DNA from: Montanilutibacter psychrotolerans
Lineage (GTDB): Bacteria > Pseudomonadota > Gammaproteobacteria > Xanthomonadales > Xanthomonadaceae
Reading direction: 5' to 3'
Length of the DNA stretch: 64,000 bases
NCBI RefSeq assembly: GCF_003719825.1
Contig: NZ_RIBS01000004.1
Span: 310,001 to 374,000 of the forward strand
Shown here in pieces: positions 1 through 8,762 of the stretch. The first letter of the stretch is position 1, and every line of letters starts with the position of its first letter. The position numbers were made by a program, and so were the translations under genes. The notes below the pieces were generated by a model, which saw only the letters and a list, made by a program, of their open reading frames with translations, did no database searches and was not told where the DNA came from.

Positions 1-67
1 GGCCGACCGTGCTCGCGTCCAGTCCCATCGCCTGCTTGAGCCACAGTTTGAAGTCGTCCCACTGCAT
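1..67 (-). CDS. CheR-type protein methyltransferase, N-terminal fragment (cut by window edge)
   Basis: Only the first 22 codons are inside the window. They read MQWDDFKLWLKQAMGLDAS and onward, like the short helical N-terminal segment of CheR-family chemoreceptor glutamate methyltransferases (WspC type). Its ATG overlaps the stop codon of the preceding CheW gene by one base (TGATG), so the two are probably translationally coupled. The order MCP, CheW, CheR matches WspA-WspB-WspC. The methyltransferase call rests on this order and the short N-terminus, since no catalytic motif is visible. Confidence 0.6.
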   Translation of the reverse strand, partial: MQWDDFKLWLKQAMGLDASTVG

Positions 68-528
68 CAGCCGGCGACCGCCTGCGTGAACAGCTGGTCG
101 CGCAGCGCATCGGGAAGCAGGTGTTCGACCTGCACCCATTGCAGCAAGCCGCGTGCATCGGATGCGAGGGGGCCCAGGTAGCGCGCGCCGCCGTTGTCCA
201 CGCCGCTGGGCACGAACTGCGCCGGGTCGCGGACGACCGTTTCCAGAGCCTGCTCGGCAATCAGTCCCAGCCACCGCGTCTCCCCCGCGCCAACCGGGTA
301 GTCCACGACCAGGACCCGGGTGCTGCGCCGCGGCTGCGAAGGCCGACCAACCGCCAGCACGCTCAGGTCGATCAAGGGTACCGGCGTGCCGCGGTAGTCG
401 AACGCGCCCACCACGGCCGGCGGCGCCTGCGGGATGGCTTTGGGCACGACCAGCGGAAGCACCGCGGCGATCTTCGCCGCCTCCATCGCGTAGCGATCCC
501 CACCCAGTTGGAATAGCAGGAAAAGCAC
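67..528 (-). CDS. CheW-type chemosensory coupling protein (WspB-like)
   Basis: A 153-residue protein that is essentially one CheW domain. It opens with LFQLGGDRYAMEAAKIAAVLP and contains the conserved GAFDYRGTPVPLIDL stretch around residues 42-56, as in CheW adaptors that bridge a receptor and a CheA kinase. The gene lies 60 bp downstream of the receptor gene and overlaps the start of the CheR-like gene by one base, so it is the second gene of a Wsp-like operon. By family knowledge such systems control a diguanylate cyclase (WspR) in surface sensing. No WspR is in the window, so this output is inferred. Confidence 0.88.
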   Translation of the reverse strand: MLFLLFQLGGDRYAMEAAKIAAVLPLVVPKAIPQAPPAVVGAFDYRGTPVPLIDLSVLAVGRPSQPRRSTRVLVVDYPVGAGETRWLGLIAEQALETVVRDPAQFVPSGVDNGGARYLGPLASDARGLLQWVQVEHLLPDALRDQLFTQAVAG

Positions 529-588
529 GGCTGGGCGCTCCTTGTCCGGACGGTCATTGCGGCGGTCCTCGCGCCGCCAGCGCTTGGG

Positions 589-2211
589 CTATGCCTGCAA
601 CTTGAACTTGGAGACGCCATCGCGAAGACCCGCGCTGACCTGGTGCAACTCGTCGATCGCCTGGTTGGACTGGCGCAGCGCATCCACCGTCTGCTGCGCC
701 GCTTCGCTCAACTGGGTCAATGCCAGGGTGATCTGTTCGGCGCCGGCCGACTGCGCCTGCACGCCTTCGTTGACCGCCTCGAACCGCGGCACCATCGCCT
801 GCACGTGCTCGATCACCTGCGACAGCTGGCTGCCGACCTGCTGCACGTCGCTGGTGCCGCGGCGCACCTCTTCGGAAAACTTGTCCATGCCCATCACGCC
901 GGCCGATACCGCCGACTGGATCTCGCGGACCATCTGCTCGATGTCCAACGTCGCCACGGCGGTCTGGTCGGCCAGCCGACGGATCTCCGTGGCCACCACC
1001 GAGAAGCCGCGCCCGTACTCGCCGGCCTTCTCGGCCTCGATCGCGGCATTGAGCGACAACAGGTTGGTCTGGTCGGCCACCTTGGTGATGGTGGTGACCA
1101 CCTGGCTGATGTTGTCGGCCTTCTCGGTCAGCACCGCCAGCTTGGCGTTGATCGAGGCGGTGGCGTCGATGACGCGCCGCATGGTTTCTTCCATCTGCAC
1201 CAGCCCGGTCTGCCCGCTGCCGGCCAGCAGCGAGGTCTGCTCCGCGCCGGACGCCACCGCGCCCATCGTGCGCGCCAGCTCCTTGGACGTGGCGGCGATC
1301 TCGCGCGACGTCGCACCGATCTCGGTGGTGGTCGCGGCGATCTGGGCGGCCGTGGCCTGCTGCTCGCGCAGCGTCGCGGTGATCTCGTTGATCGACGAGT
1401 TGACCTGGATGCCGGACGTCTGCACCTGGCCGACCAGCGAGGAGAGGTCCAGACCCATGCGGTCGTAGCCCTGGGCCAGCACGCCGAACTCGTCGCTGCG
1501 GGCCAACGCGAGGCGCTGGCTGAAGTCGCCCTTGGCCATGACCTCCGACGCGCGTGTCAGCAGGTGCAACGGCTGAATGATCGCCTTCAGCAGGTAGAAG
1601 CCCGACAAACCGGCCAGGAGCAGTGCGCCGATGAATGTCGCGGCGATCTCGATCTCAGCCGACTTCACGGCATCGTCGATGCGCTTTCCGGCTTCGACGG
1701 CGGTCGCGTGGTTGTAGTCCATGACCTGCTCGATCGCCTTCTCGCCCTGTCCGAAGGCCGGATCCAGACTGCCACGCATGAAAGCGCCGGCGGCCGCGAC
1801 ATCGGTGGTGCCCAACCGGAGCAGGTTGGGCTCGAGGGCGAAGTAGGCTTCCGTGGCCTGCTTGACTCTCGCGACGTTCTCACGGTCCTGGGCCGTGGTG
1901 ATGGTGCCTTCGTAGTTGCCCAGCGCGGTTTCGAACTCGGCATGGGTGGCCTGCAGGCGTTCCTGCGCCAGCCGCCTGGCCTGGGCGTCGTCCGTGCCAA
2001 CCAACGCGTGGATGGCCACGTAGTTGGCATGCCAGGCCGACTCCATTTCGCCGGCAAGGTGCATACCCGGAATGGAATCCAGTCGCAGCAGCGCCTCTTC
2101 TTTCTCGATGCGGAGCAGGCGCTGCAGCGCGATTCCCCCCATCACCAGCATCACCACGAGGATCACCGCAAAGCTCAACAGAATCCGTTGGCGGATCGTG
2201 ACGTTCTTCAT
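589..2211 (-). CDS. Methyl-accepting chemotaxis protein (WspA-like receptor)
   Basis: A 540-residue receptor. It has an N-terminal transmembrane helix (about residues 12-32), a periplasmic four-helix-bundle-type sensor region, a second membrane helix near residues 190-210, a HAMP linker ([20 protein letters not shown]) and a long cytoplasmic coiled-coil signalling domain. The hairpin tip carries [20 protein letters not shown], the conserved CheA/CheW contact region. The length is close to that of Pseudomonas WspA. The ATG at 2211 was chosen because the predicted product then begins [14 protein letters not shown], directly before the first membrane helix; the Shine-Dalgarno sequence is weak. 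A CheW and a CheR gene follow on the same strand, which supports a Wsp-type rather than a flagellar system. Confidence 0.9.
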   Translation of the reverse strand: MKNVTIRQRILLSFAVILVVMLVMGGIALQRLLRIEKEEALLRLDSIPGMHLAGEMESAWHANYVAIHALVGTDDAQARRLAQERLQATHAEFETALGNYEGTITTAQDRENVARVKQATEAYFALEPNLLRLGTTDVAAAGAFMRGSLDPAFGQGEKAIEQVMDYNHATAVEAGKRIDDAVKSAEIEIAATFIGALLLAGLSGFYLLKAIIQPLHLLTRASEVMAKGDFSQRLALARSDEFGVLAQGYDRMGLDLSSLVGQVQTSGIQVNSSINEITATLREQQATAAQIAATTTEIGATSREIAATSKELARTMGAVASGAEQTSLLAGSGQTGLVQMEETMRRVIDATASINAKLAVLTEKADNISQVVTTITKVADQTNLLSLNAAIEAEKAGEYGRGFSVVATEIRRLADQTAVATLDIEQMVREIQSAVSAGVMGMDKFSEEVRRGTSDVQQVGSQLSQVIEHVQAMVPRFEAVNEGVQAQSAGAEQITLALTQLSEAAQQTVDALRQSNQAIDELHQVSAGLRDGVSKFKLQA

Positions 2212-2357
2212 GAACGAACCCCGGATGAATGTCCTCGACGAGGGCATATCACGGCCCATGTGAGGACGATTTTCACGCGGTCCCGACGCCCACCCACGGC
2301 GGCGTCCGCCCGTCGAAGCCGGCGTCGTCGTTGCGGTGAGTGTCGGCCGCGCGGCAG

Positions 2358-4025
2358 CTACTCGGTGATGTCGACCCGGTAGGTCTCGCGAAGGAACAGC
2401 GAACCGATCACGAAGGTTATCAGGGCGATCACGATCGGGTACCACAGGCCGTAGTAGATGTTGCCCGTGGCCGCGACCAGGGCGAACGAGATCGTCGGCA
2501 GGAAGCCGCCGAACCAGCCATTGCCGATGTGGTACGGCAGCGACATCGAGGTGTAGCGGATGCGGGTCGGAAACAGCTCGACCAGCCATGCCGCGATCGG
2601 CCCGTAGACCATCGTCACGTAGATCACCAGCACGGTCAGGATCAGCAGCACCATCGGCTTGTTGATGCGCTCCGGATCGGCCTGGGCCGGGTAGCCACCG
2701 CGCTCGAGCGCGGCCTTGAGCGCACCGGTGAACGCCTCGCCGTGCGCCTTCGACACGTCCTTGGGCAGGCCGGTGGCCTCGTAGCTGGCGACCGGCACCG
2801 AACCGATCGACACGCTGGCGATCGCGCCCACCGCCGCCGGTTGCACCGTGTAGGGCACGCCGGCCTTGGCCAGCGCCGCGGTGGCGATGTCGCACGAGCT
2901 GGTGAACTGCTTCTTGCCGACCGGATCGAACTGGAAGCTGCAGGTGGCCGGGTCGGCGGTGACCACGGCCGGCGCGCTGGCGCTGGCCTCGGCGATTGCC
3001 GGGTTGGCGTAGTGGGTGAGCGCCTTGAACAGCGGGAAATAGGTCAATGCGGCGATCAGGCAGCCGGCCATGACGATCTTCTTGCGGCCGATGCGGTCGG
3101 ACAGCCAGCCGAAAAACACGAAGAACGGCGTGCCCAGGATCAACGCGCCGCCGATCAGCAGCCAGGTGGTGGTGCTGTCGACCTTGAGCGACTGGCTCAG
3201 GAAGTACATCGCGTAGAACTGCCCCGCGTACCAGACCACCGCCTGGCCGGCGGTGGCACCGAGCAGGGCCAGCAGCACGATGCGGCCGTTCTTGGAGAAG
3301 AAGCTCTCGGTCAGCGGCGCCTTGGAGGTCTTGCCTTCGGCCTTCATCTGCTGGAACAGCGGCGATTCGGCCAGCTGCATGCGGATCCACACCGACACGC
3401 CCAGCAGCACGATCGACACCAGGAACGGGATGCGCCAGCCCCAGGCCTCGAACGCCTGCACGCCGATGCTTTCGCGCACGCCCAGGATCACCACCAGCGA
3501 CAGCAGCAGGCCGATCGTGGCGGTGGTCTGGATGAAACTGGTGTACAGCCCGCGCTTGCCATTGGGCGCGTGCTCGGCGACGTAGGTGGCCGCGCCGCCG
3601 TACTCGCCGCCCAGCGCGAGTCCCTGCAGCATGCGCAGCACGATCAGGATGATCGGTGCGGTGATGCCGATGCTGGCGTAGCTGGGCAGCACGCCGACCA
3701 GGAACGTCGAGATGCCCATGATCACGATCGTGACCAGGAACGTGTACTTGCGGCCGATCATGTCGCCCAGGCGCCCGAACACCAGCGCGCCGAACGGACG
3801 CACCGCGAAGCCGGCGGCGAAGGCCAGCAGGGCGAAGATGAAGCCGGTGGTCTCGTTGACGCCGCTGAAGAACTGCTTGGCGATGATCGCTGCGAGTGAG
3901 CCGTACAGGTAGAAGTCGTACCACTCGAACACGGTGCCCAGGCTGGACGCGAAGATGACCTTCTTGTGCCCCTGGGTGAGGCTGCCGGCGGGTGCGGCGC
4001 CGGCGGATGCGATGGTGCTGGACAT
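2358..4025 (-). CDS. MFS transporter, metabolite:H+ symporter (MHS) type, with periplasmic insert
   Basis: A 555-residue major facilitator protein. The start [16 protein letters not shown] and the loop [13 protein letters not shown] are signatures of the MHS branch (relatives of KgtP, ShiA and ProP), which import carboxylates and similar solutes with protons. About twelve membrane helices can be traced. Between the seventh/eighth helix region and the following helices is an insert of about 120 residues (approximately 325-445) rich in A, V and P, with two cysteines. This makes the protein about 100 residues longer than usual MHS members. It lies 108 bp downstream of a DcaP-like porin on the same strand and near acetyl-CoA synthetase, so a short carboxylate such as acetate or propionate is a reasonable substrate guess. 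Confidence 0.85.
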   Translation of the reverse strand: MSSTIASAGAAPAGSLTQGHKKVIFASSLGTVFEWYDFYLYGSLAAIIAKQFFSGVNETTGFIFALLAFAAGFAVRPFGALVFGRLGDMIGRKYTFLVTIVIMGISTFLVGVLPSYASIGITAPIILIVLRMLQGLALGGEYGGAATYVAEHAPNGKRGLYTSFIQTTATIGLLLSLVVILGVRESIGVQAFEAWGWRIPFLVSIVLLGVSVWIRMQLAESPLFQQMKAEGKTSKAPLTESFFSKNGRIVLLALLGATAGQAVVWYAGQFYAMYFLSQSLKVDSTTTWLLIGGALILGTPFFVFFGWLSDRIGRKKIVMAGCLIAALTYFPLFKALTHYANPAIAEASASAPAVVTADPATCSFQFDPVGKKQFTSSCDIATAALAKAGVPYTVQPAAVGAIASVSIGSVPVASYEATGLPKDVSKAHGEAFTGALKAALERGGYPAQADPERINKPMVLLILTVLVIYVTMVYGPIAAWLVELFPTRIRYTSMSLPYHIGNGWFGGFLPTISFALVAATGNIYYGLWYPIVIALITFVIGSLFLRETYRVDITE

Positions 4026-4133
4026 GGGTGGTTCCCCTTGGCGAGTAGCGGCAATCGGAAGCCGGGATGCGTGGGAGGTGCGTGGGATGTGCTTGGAATG
4101 CCGGGCGTGCGGGCGTCGAACGCCGGCACAGGG

Positions 4134-5546
4134 CTAGAAACTGTATTTGACGTGTGTCTGCACGCGGTTGAGCTCACCCGAGTCGCCGCTTTCGATCTCG
4201 CGCTTGCCCCAGATCAGCTCGGCCCCGAGGTCGAGTTTGGGCAGTGGCGAGTAGATCAGATTGAGGTGGGCCGAGGTGGCCGAGCGGGTGATGCCCAGCC
4301 CGGTGAGGTCGGTGGGGTTGTCGTACTGCGCAACCGAGACCATCAGGTTGCCGCGCAGCTTCGGGGTGAACACGTGGCGCCAACCGGCGAAGCCGGCCAC
4401 CACGTCGATGTTCTCGAGGTCGCCGGTGGCATCCAGCACCGCATCGTTGTTGAGGCCCAGTCCGAGGTAGCGACCGATGCCGCTGCCGGCGGTGACCATG
4501 TAGCGCAGGTCGTCGTTGCTGCCCAGGTTGACCTTGCCCGACACGCTGACGCCGTAGCCGGTGGCGCTGGAGCTGATGCCGGCCGGACCGTTCTGGTACT
4601 TCAGCTGGCGCACCAGTCCAGCGACGCCGACGTGGCCCCACGCGCCCTTGGCGGTGTACCGGGCGATGACGTCGGGCACGGCGCCGTCGTCACCGGCGAT
4701 CTGCGCCATGCCGCCATTGAACGGCGTGATGGCGGTCTCCGGATTCTCGATCGACACCGACCACGGCCCGCGGGTGTAGCGAACCTGCGCCTGACGCACG
4801 AAGGTGGTGCCCTCGGTCGGGCCGACGAAGTCGACCGCGTCGGGCAGCGCCGCGGTGTCCTGGAAGTTCGACCAGGTCTGGCCGGCCAGCCAGCCGTTCC
4901 AGCTCACGTAGGCCTGGCGCATCGTCAACGCGTAGGTGTTGGTGGCGATCTCGTTGCCGGTGAACGCGGTGCTTCCGCCGCCGAACAGGTCGAACTCCAG
5001 GTAGCCGCGCAGCTTGTCGCCGCTGTCCAGGTCGGTGTCGGCGGCAAACCAGAAGCGCGAGTACTGCGCGCCCATGTCGGTGTCGGTGCCGCTTTCCTTG
5101 CTGTGGCCGTTGCCGACCGGAATCGTCTTGGGAAGGTAGAACGTGCGGCCGACGCTGCCGTCGGCGATGTCGCCGTCGTTGGTGCGGGTGACCGACGCGT
5201 CGAGCTTGATGAAGCCGCCGTAGCTGAAGCGCGTGCCGGGGTTGCCACCGGGCAGGATCGACGATGCCTGGATGGCCGGCTTGCCGCCCGCGGTCGCGGA
5301 CGCTGCGGTTGCGGGAGCGGTGACCTGCGCGCTGCGCACTTCGGTGATCTGCACCTGATGCTGCGATTGCTGCGAGACCAGTTGCTGCACCATCTTCTCC
5401 AACTCGGCCACGCGCGCCTCCAGCTCGACTTCCTTGGCGGTCTGCGCCATCGCGAAGCCAGGCAGTGCCAGCGCCACCAGCAGCGCGGCGGCCAAAGGTC
5501 GGGTGCGGTTCGATGCGATCTTCGATGCGATCTTGCGGGTGGACAT
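4134..5546 (-). CDS. DcaP-like trimeric outer-membrane porin
   Basis: 470 residues. A signal peptide runs to about [11 protein letters not shown] (residue 30), followed by a heptad-like coiled coil ([20 protein letters not shown]) and then the barrel that starts [16 protein letters not shown]. The coiled-coil/barrel layout and motifs such as [14 protein letters not shown] and [10 protein letters not shown] are those of the DcaP family, trimeric channels for dicarboxylates and other anions. It ends in aromatic F (YSF), the usual outer-membrane barrel C-terminus. The ATG at 5546 has a strong GGAGGGGAG ribosome site. It is the first gene of a porin-MFS pair divergent from acs, consistent with an outer-membrane route for the substrate activated by Acs. 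Confidence 0.88.
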   Translation of the reverse strand: MSTRKIASKIASNRTRPLAAALLVALALPGFAMAQTAKEVELEARVAELEKMVQQLVSQQSQHQVQITEVRSAQVTAPATAASATAGGKPAIQASSILPGGNPGTRFSYGGFIKLDASVTRTNDGDIADGSVGRTFYLPKTIPVGNGHSKESGTDTDMGAQYSRFWFAADTDLDSGDKLRGYLEFDLFGGGSTAFTGNEIATNTYALTMRQAYVSWNGWLAGQTWSNFQDTAALPDAVDFVGPTEGTTFVRQAQVRYTRGPWSVSIENPETAITPFNGGMAQIAGDDGAVPDVIARYTAKGAWGHVGVAGLVRQLKYQNGPAGISSSATGYGVSVSGKVNLGSNDDLRYMVTAGSGIGRYLGLGLNNDAVLDATGDLENIDVVAGFAGWRHVFTPKLRGNLMVSVAQYDNPTDLTGLGITRSATSAHLNLIYSPLPKLDLGAELIWGKREIESGDSGELNRVQTHVKYSF

Positions 5547-5698
5547 GTCTCCCCTCCATGCGGGTGCGTAATCGGCAAACCGCACGCAACACCGCACGGC
5601 GCCGGCAGACTGCGTGGCCATCGCGCCGCACCACCATTCGCCATTGGTCGTAGGGACGCGCATTCAGGCGGTGGCCTGCGACCATGGTCTAAGGACTG

Positions 5699-5710
5699 CG
5701 CTCGCGAGCG
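5699..5710. promoter_or_regulatory. 12-bp perfect palindrome in the porin/acs divergent promoter region
   Basis: The 244-bp gap between the porin start (minus strand) and acs (plus strand) must contain both promoters. It holds the perfect palindrome CGCTCGCGAGCG about 80 bp upstream of the acs start. A dimeric LuxR-type regulator such as the nearby CrbR could bind such a site. That is inference only: no CrbR consensus was available for comparison, and short palindromes of C and G arise easily in GC-rich DNA. Confidence 0.3.
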
Positions 5711-5790
5711 TTGCCGCGGATGCGGCACACTGCAGTCCCTGCGCGATGCGCTCGCGTGCGCCGTCGCCCACCAACGTTCCGGAGTGCGCC

Positions 5791-7755
5791 ATGACCCAAC
5801 CCGCCTGCTATCCGATCTCCGAGGCATTCGCCGCACGCGCGCGCATCGGACGCGACGACTACCAGCGCGACTACGCGCAGTCGGTGTCGGAGCCGGAGGC
5901 GTTCTGGGGGCGTATCGCGCAACGGCTGGAGTGGTTCCGCGCACCCACGCGCATCAAGGACACCAGCTTCGCACTCGAGGATTTCCGCATCCGCTGGTAC
6001 GAGGACGGCGAACTCAACGCCAGCGTCAACTGTGTCGACCGCCACCTCGCCACGCGCGGCGACAAGACCGCGTTGCTGTTCGAGCCCGACTCGCCGGACG
6101 CGCCCTCGCAGCGCATCAGCTACCGACAGCTGCACGAGCGCGTGTGCAAGCTCGCCAATGCGTTGCGTGCGCTGGGCGTGCGCAAGGGCGACCGCGTCAC
6201 GATCTACCTGCCGATGATTCCCGAGGCCGCCGTGTCGATGCTGGCCTGCGCGCGCATCGGCGCCATCCACAACGTGGTGTTCGGCGGCTTCGCGCCAAAC
6301 TCGATTGCCGACCGCGTTGCCGACAGCACCAGCAAGCTGGTGATCACCGCCGACGAAGGCCTGCGCGGTGGCAGGAAGGTGCCGCTCAAGGCCAACGTGG
6401 ACGCGGCGCTGAAGCTGCCGGGTACCGATTCGGTCGAGACGGTGCTGGTGGTGCGTCATACCGGCGCGGCGGTCGAGATGCAGATGCCGCGCGACCGCTG
6501 GTTCGATGCGGTGGTCAATGACCAGCCCGCGCAGTGCGAGCCCGAGCGCATGAACGCCGAGGACCCGCTGTTCCTGCTGTACACCTCAGGCAGCACGGGC
6601 AAGCCAAAGGGCGTGCTGCACACCACCGGTGGTTACCTGGTCTACGCCAGCTACACCCACGAGGCGGTGTTCGACCTGCGCGAGGACGACGTGTACTGGT
6701 GCACCGCGGACGTGGGCTGGGTTACCGGCCACAGCTACATCGTCTACGGGCCGCTCGCCAACGGCGCCACGGCGCTGATGTTCGAAGGCGTGCCGAACCA
6801 TCCGGACGTGTCGCGCTTCTGGCAGATCGTCGACAAGCACCAGGTCACGATCTTCTACACCGCGCCCACCGCGATCCGCGCGCTGATGCGCGACGGCGAC
6901 GAGCCGGTCCGCCGTACTTCGCGCCGCTCGCTTCGCCTGCTGGGGACGGTCGGCGAGCCGATCAATCCCGAGGCCTGGCGCTGGTACTACGAGGTCGTCG
7001 GCGATTCCCGTTGCCCGATCGTCGACACGTGGTGGCAGACCGAAACCGGCGGCATCCTGATCAGCCCGCTGGCCGGCGCGATCGACCTCAAGCCCGGCTC
7101 GGCGACCAAGCCGTTCTTTGGCGTGCAGCCGGCGCTGGTCGATGCCGGCGGCAACGTGCTCGAGGGCGAAGCCGAGGGCAACCTGGTGCTGCTCGATTCC
7201 TGGCCGGGGCAGATGCGCACCGTGTACGGCGATCACCAGCGTTTCATCGACACCTACTTCAAGACCTACCCGGGCACCTACTTCACCGGCGACGGATGCC
7301 GCCGCGATGCCGACGGCTACTACTGGATCACCGGCCGCGTCGACGACGTGATCAACGTCAGCGGCCATCGAATCGGCACCGCGGAAGTGGAGAGCGCGCT
7401 GGTGTCGCACCCCAAGGTCGCCGAGGCTGCCGTCGTGGGATTCCCGCACGATCTCAAGGGACAGGGCATTTACGCCTACGTCACGCTGATTGCCGGCGAG
7501 GCGAACAGCGACGCGCTGCGCCGTGACCTGATCGCCCACGTGCGCAGTGAGATCGGCCCGATCGCGACGCCGGACCACCTGCAATGGGCGCCGGGCCTGC
7601 CCAAGACCCGCTCGGGCAAGATCATGCGCCGCATCCTGCGCAAGATCGCCGAGTCGGGTTCCTCGGAGCTGGCGCCGGAGCAGCTGGGCGACACCAGCAC
7701 GCTGGCCGACCCCTCGGTAGTGGAAAGCCTGGTCAACGAACGCCTGCGGCGGTGA
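5791..7755 (+). CDS. acs: Acetyl-CoA synthetase
   Basis: 654 residues, the normal length. It converts acetate, ATP and CoA to acetyl-CoA through an acetyl-adenylate. Visible motifs: the adenylation P-loop [15 protein letters not shown], the acetate-pocket region [10 protein letters not shown] (the tryptophan limits the acyl pocket to short chains), [20 protein letters not shown], the hinge [12 protein letters not shown], and the C-terminal catalytic-lysine segment [13 protein letters not shown], whose lysine is acetylated in known Acs proteins. The ATG at 5791 has GGAG seven bases upstream; earlier in-frame starts lie in the promoter region. It lies 41 bp before a CrbR-like regulator and opposite a CrbS-like kinase, which in other bacteria control acs. 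Confidence 0.96.
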   Translation: MTQPACYPISEAFAARARIGRDDYQRDYAQSVSEPEAFWGRIAQRLEWFRAPTRIKDTSFALEDFRIRWYEDGELNASVNCVDRHLATRGDKTALLFEPDSPDAPSQRISYRQLHERVCKLANALRALGVRKGDRVTIYLPMIPEAAVSMLACARIGAIHNVVFGGFAPNSIADRVADSTSKLVITADEGLRGGRKVPLKANVDAALKLPGTDSVETVLVVRHTGAAVEMQMPRDRWFDAVVNDQPAQCEPERMNAEDPLFLLYTSGSTGKPKGVLHTTGGYLVYASYTHEAVFDLREDDVYWCTADVGWVTGHSYIVYGPLANGATALMFEGVPNHPDVSRFWQIVDKHQVTIFYTAPTAIRALMRDGDEPVRRTSRRSLRLLGTVGEPINPEAWRWYYEVVGDSRCPIVDTWWQTETGGILISPLAGAIDLKPGSATKPFFGVQPALVDAGGNVLEGEAEGNLVLLDSWPGQMRTVYGDHQRFIDTYFKTYPGTYFTGDGCRRDADGYYWITGRVDDVINVSGHRIGTAEVESALVSHPKVAEAAVVGFPHDLKGQGIYAYVTLIAGEANSDALRRDLIAHVRSEIGPIATPDHLQWAPGLPKTRSGKIMRRILRKIAESGSSELAPEQLGDTSTLADPSVVESLVNERLRR

Positions 7756-7796
7756 TCACGCGCCCGGCCCTCCCGACCGCCTTGCAGGCCACATCG

Positions 7797-8465
7797 ATGC
7801 CCACGCTGCTGATCGCCGATGACCATCCGCTGTTCCGCGAGGCCTTGCGCGGCGCGGTGGCACGCCTGCTGCCCGAGGCGCGGCTGCACGAGGCCGACAG
7901 CGTCGATGCGCTGTACGCGCTGGTCGATGGCGAACCCGATGCGGACCTGTTGCTGCTCGACCTCAACATGCCGGGCGCCCAGGGTTTCAGCGCGCTTGCG
8001 CACCTGCGTGCACTGCACCCGCAGCTGCCGATCGTGGTGGTTTCCGCGCGCGAAGAGCCCGCGGTGATGCGGCGGGCGCTCGATCACGGTGCGCTCGGTT
8101 TCATTCCCAAGTCCGCCGATTCGGCGACGCTGGGCACCGCACTGGCCAGCGTGCTGGCCGGCGATCGCTGGGCACCGTCGGCGGCGTTCGATGCGCCGGC
8201 TGCCGGCGTGGAAGAACACGACGCCGCGCAACGCCTGCGTGATCTGACGCCACAGCAATTCCGCGTGTTGCAGATGCTGGGCGCAGGCCTGCTCAACAAG
8301 CAGATCGGCTACGAGCTCAGCGTCTCCGAGGCCACCGTGAAGGCGCACGTGACCGCCATCCTGCGCAAGCTCGGCGCCAACAACCGCACCCAGGCCGTGT
8401 TGATTGCCGGGCGCCTGGCGCTCGACCCGGGCGCGATCGTCTTGCCGCCCGACGACGCCGACTGA
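7797..8465 (+). CDS. crbR: LuxR-type response regulator (CrbR-like, acetate switch)
   Basis: 222 residues. An N-terminal receiver domain begins PTLLIADDHPLFREAL (acidic pair) and carries the phosphoacceptor aspartate in LLLLDLNMPG, switch residues in VVVSARE and a lysine in GFIPKS. A LuxR/FixJ helix-turn-helix follows from about residue 145 (LTPQQFRVLQMLGAGLLNKQIG; SEATVKAHVTAILRKLG). Proteins of this type pair with the transporter-fused kinase CrbS to activate acs. Its place 41 bp after acs, with crbS convergent 300 bp away, fits that pairing. The CrbR name is by family and context, without similarity scores. Confidence 0.82.
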   Translation: MPTLLIADDHPLFREALRGAVARLLPEARLHEADSVDALYALVDGEPDADLLLLDLNMPGAQGFSALAHLRALHPQLPIVVVSAREEPAVMRRALDHGALGFIPKSADSATLGTALASVLAGDRWAPSAAFDAPAAGVEEHDAAQRLRDLTPQQFRVLQMLGAGLLNKQIGYELSVSEATVKAHVTAILRKLGANNRTQAVLIAGRLALDPGAIVLPPDDAD

Positions 8466-8616
8466 ACCCGCGCCGCGCACGCGCTCCGGGAGTCGCGCCA
8501 TCACCTCGTCCTCGTCCGCACTGCAACGCTGCGCACGTTACAGGTTGTGACGGCGGTCGCAGGCAACTGGCACCGCCATGTTGTTCGATGGAGGTGTGTG
8601 ACGGGGGGAACACAAC

Positions 8617-8742
8617 ATGCCTAGACGCGGTCTGCCGCGGCCCGATCGGGCCGAACTGGTAATGAGAGGATTGGCGGCGCTTGCGCTGCTGGTGGCAGTG
8701 GCATGGAGCTGGCTGGCTGGCGGGGCGATGCCGACGCCCTGA
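8617..8742 (+). CDS. Possible 41-residue single-pass membrane peptide
   Basis: An ATG at 8617 is preceded at six bases by an unusually strong purine run, GGGGGGAA. The reading frame gives a basic N-terminus (MPRRGLPRPDRAELVMR), a hydrophobic helix (GLAALALLVAVAWSWLAG) and a stop at 8742. The shape is that of a small inner-membrane peptide. It lies alone between crbR and the convergent crbS gene. No family is recognised. Random GC-rich sequence can produce such frames, so the ribosome site and the membrane helix are the only support. Confidence 0.4.
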   Translation: MPRRGLPRPDRAELVMRGLAALALLVAVAWSWLAGGAMPTP

Positions 8743-8762
8743 CGCGCCAACGTGGTGGCACC

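Noticed and set aside
2340-3899. Long plus-strand frame (about 519 codons) opposite the MFS gene
   Set aside because: Antisense shadow of a GC-rich gene; composition dominated by Arg, His, Gln and Ala and no domain features.
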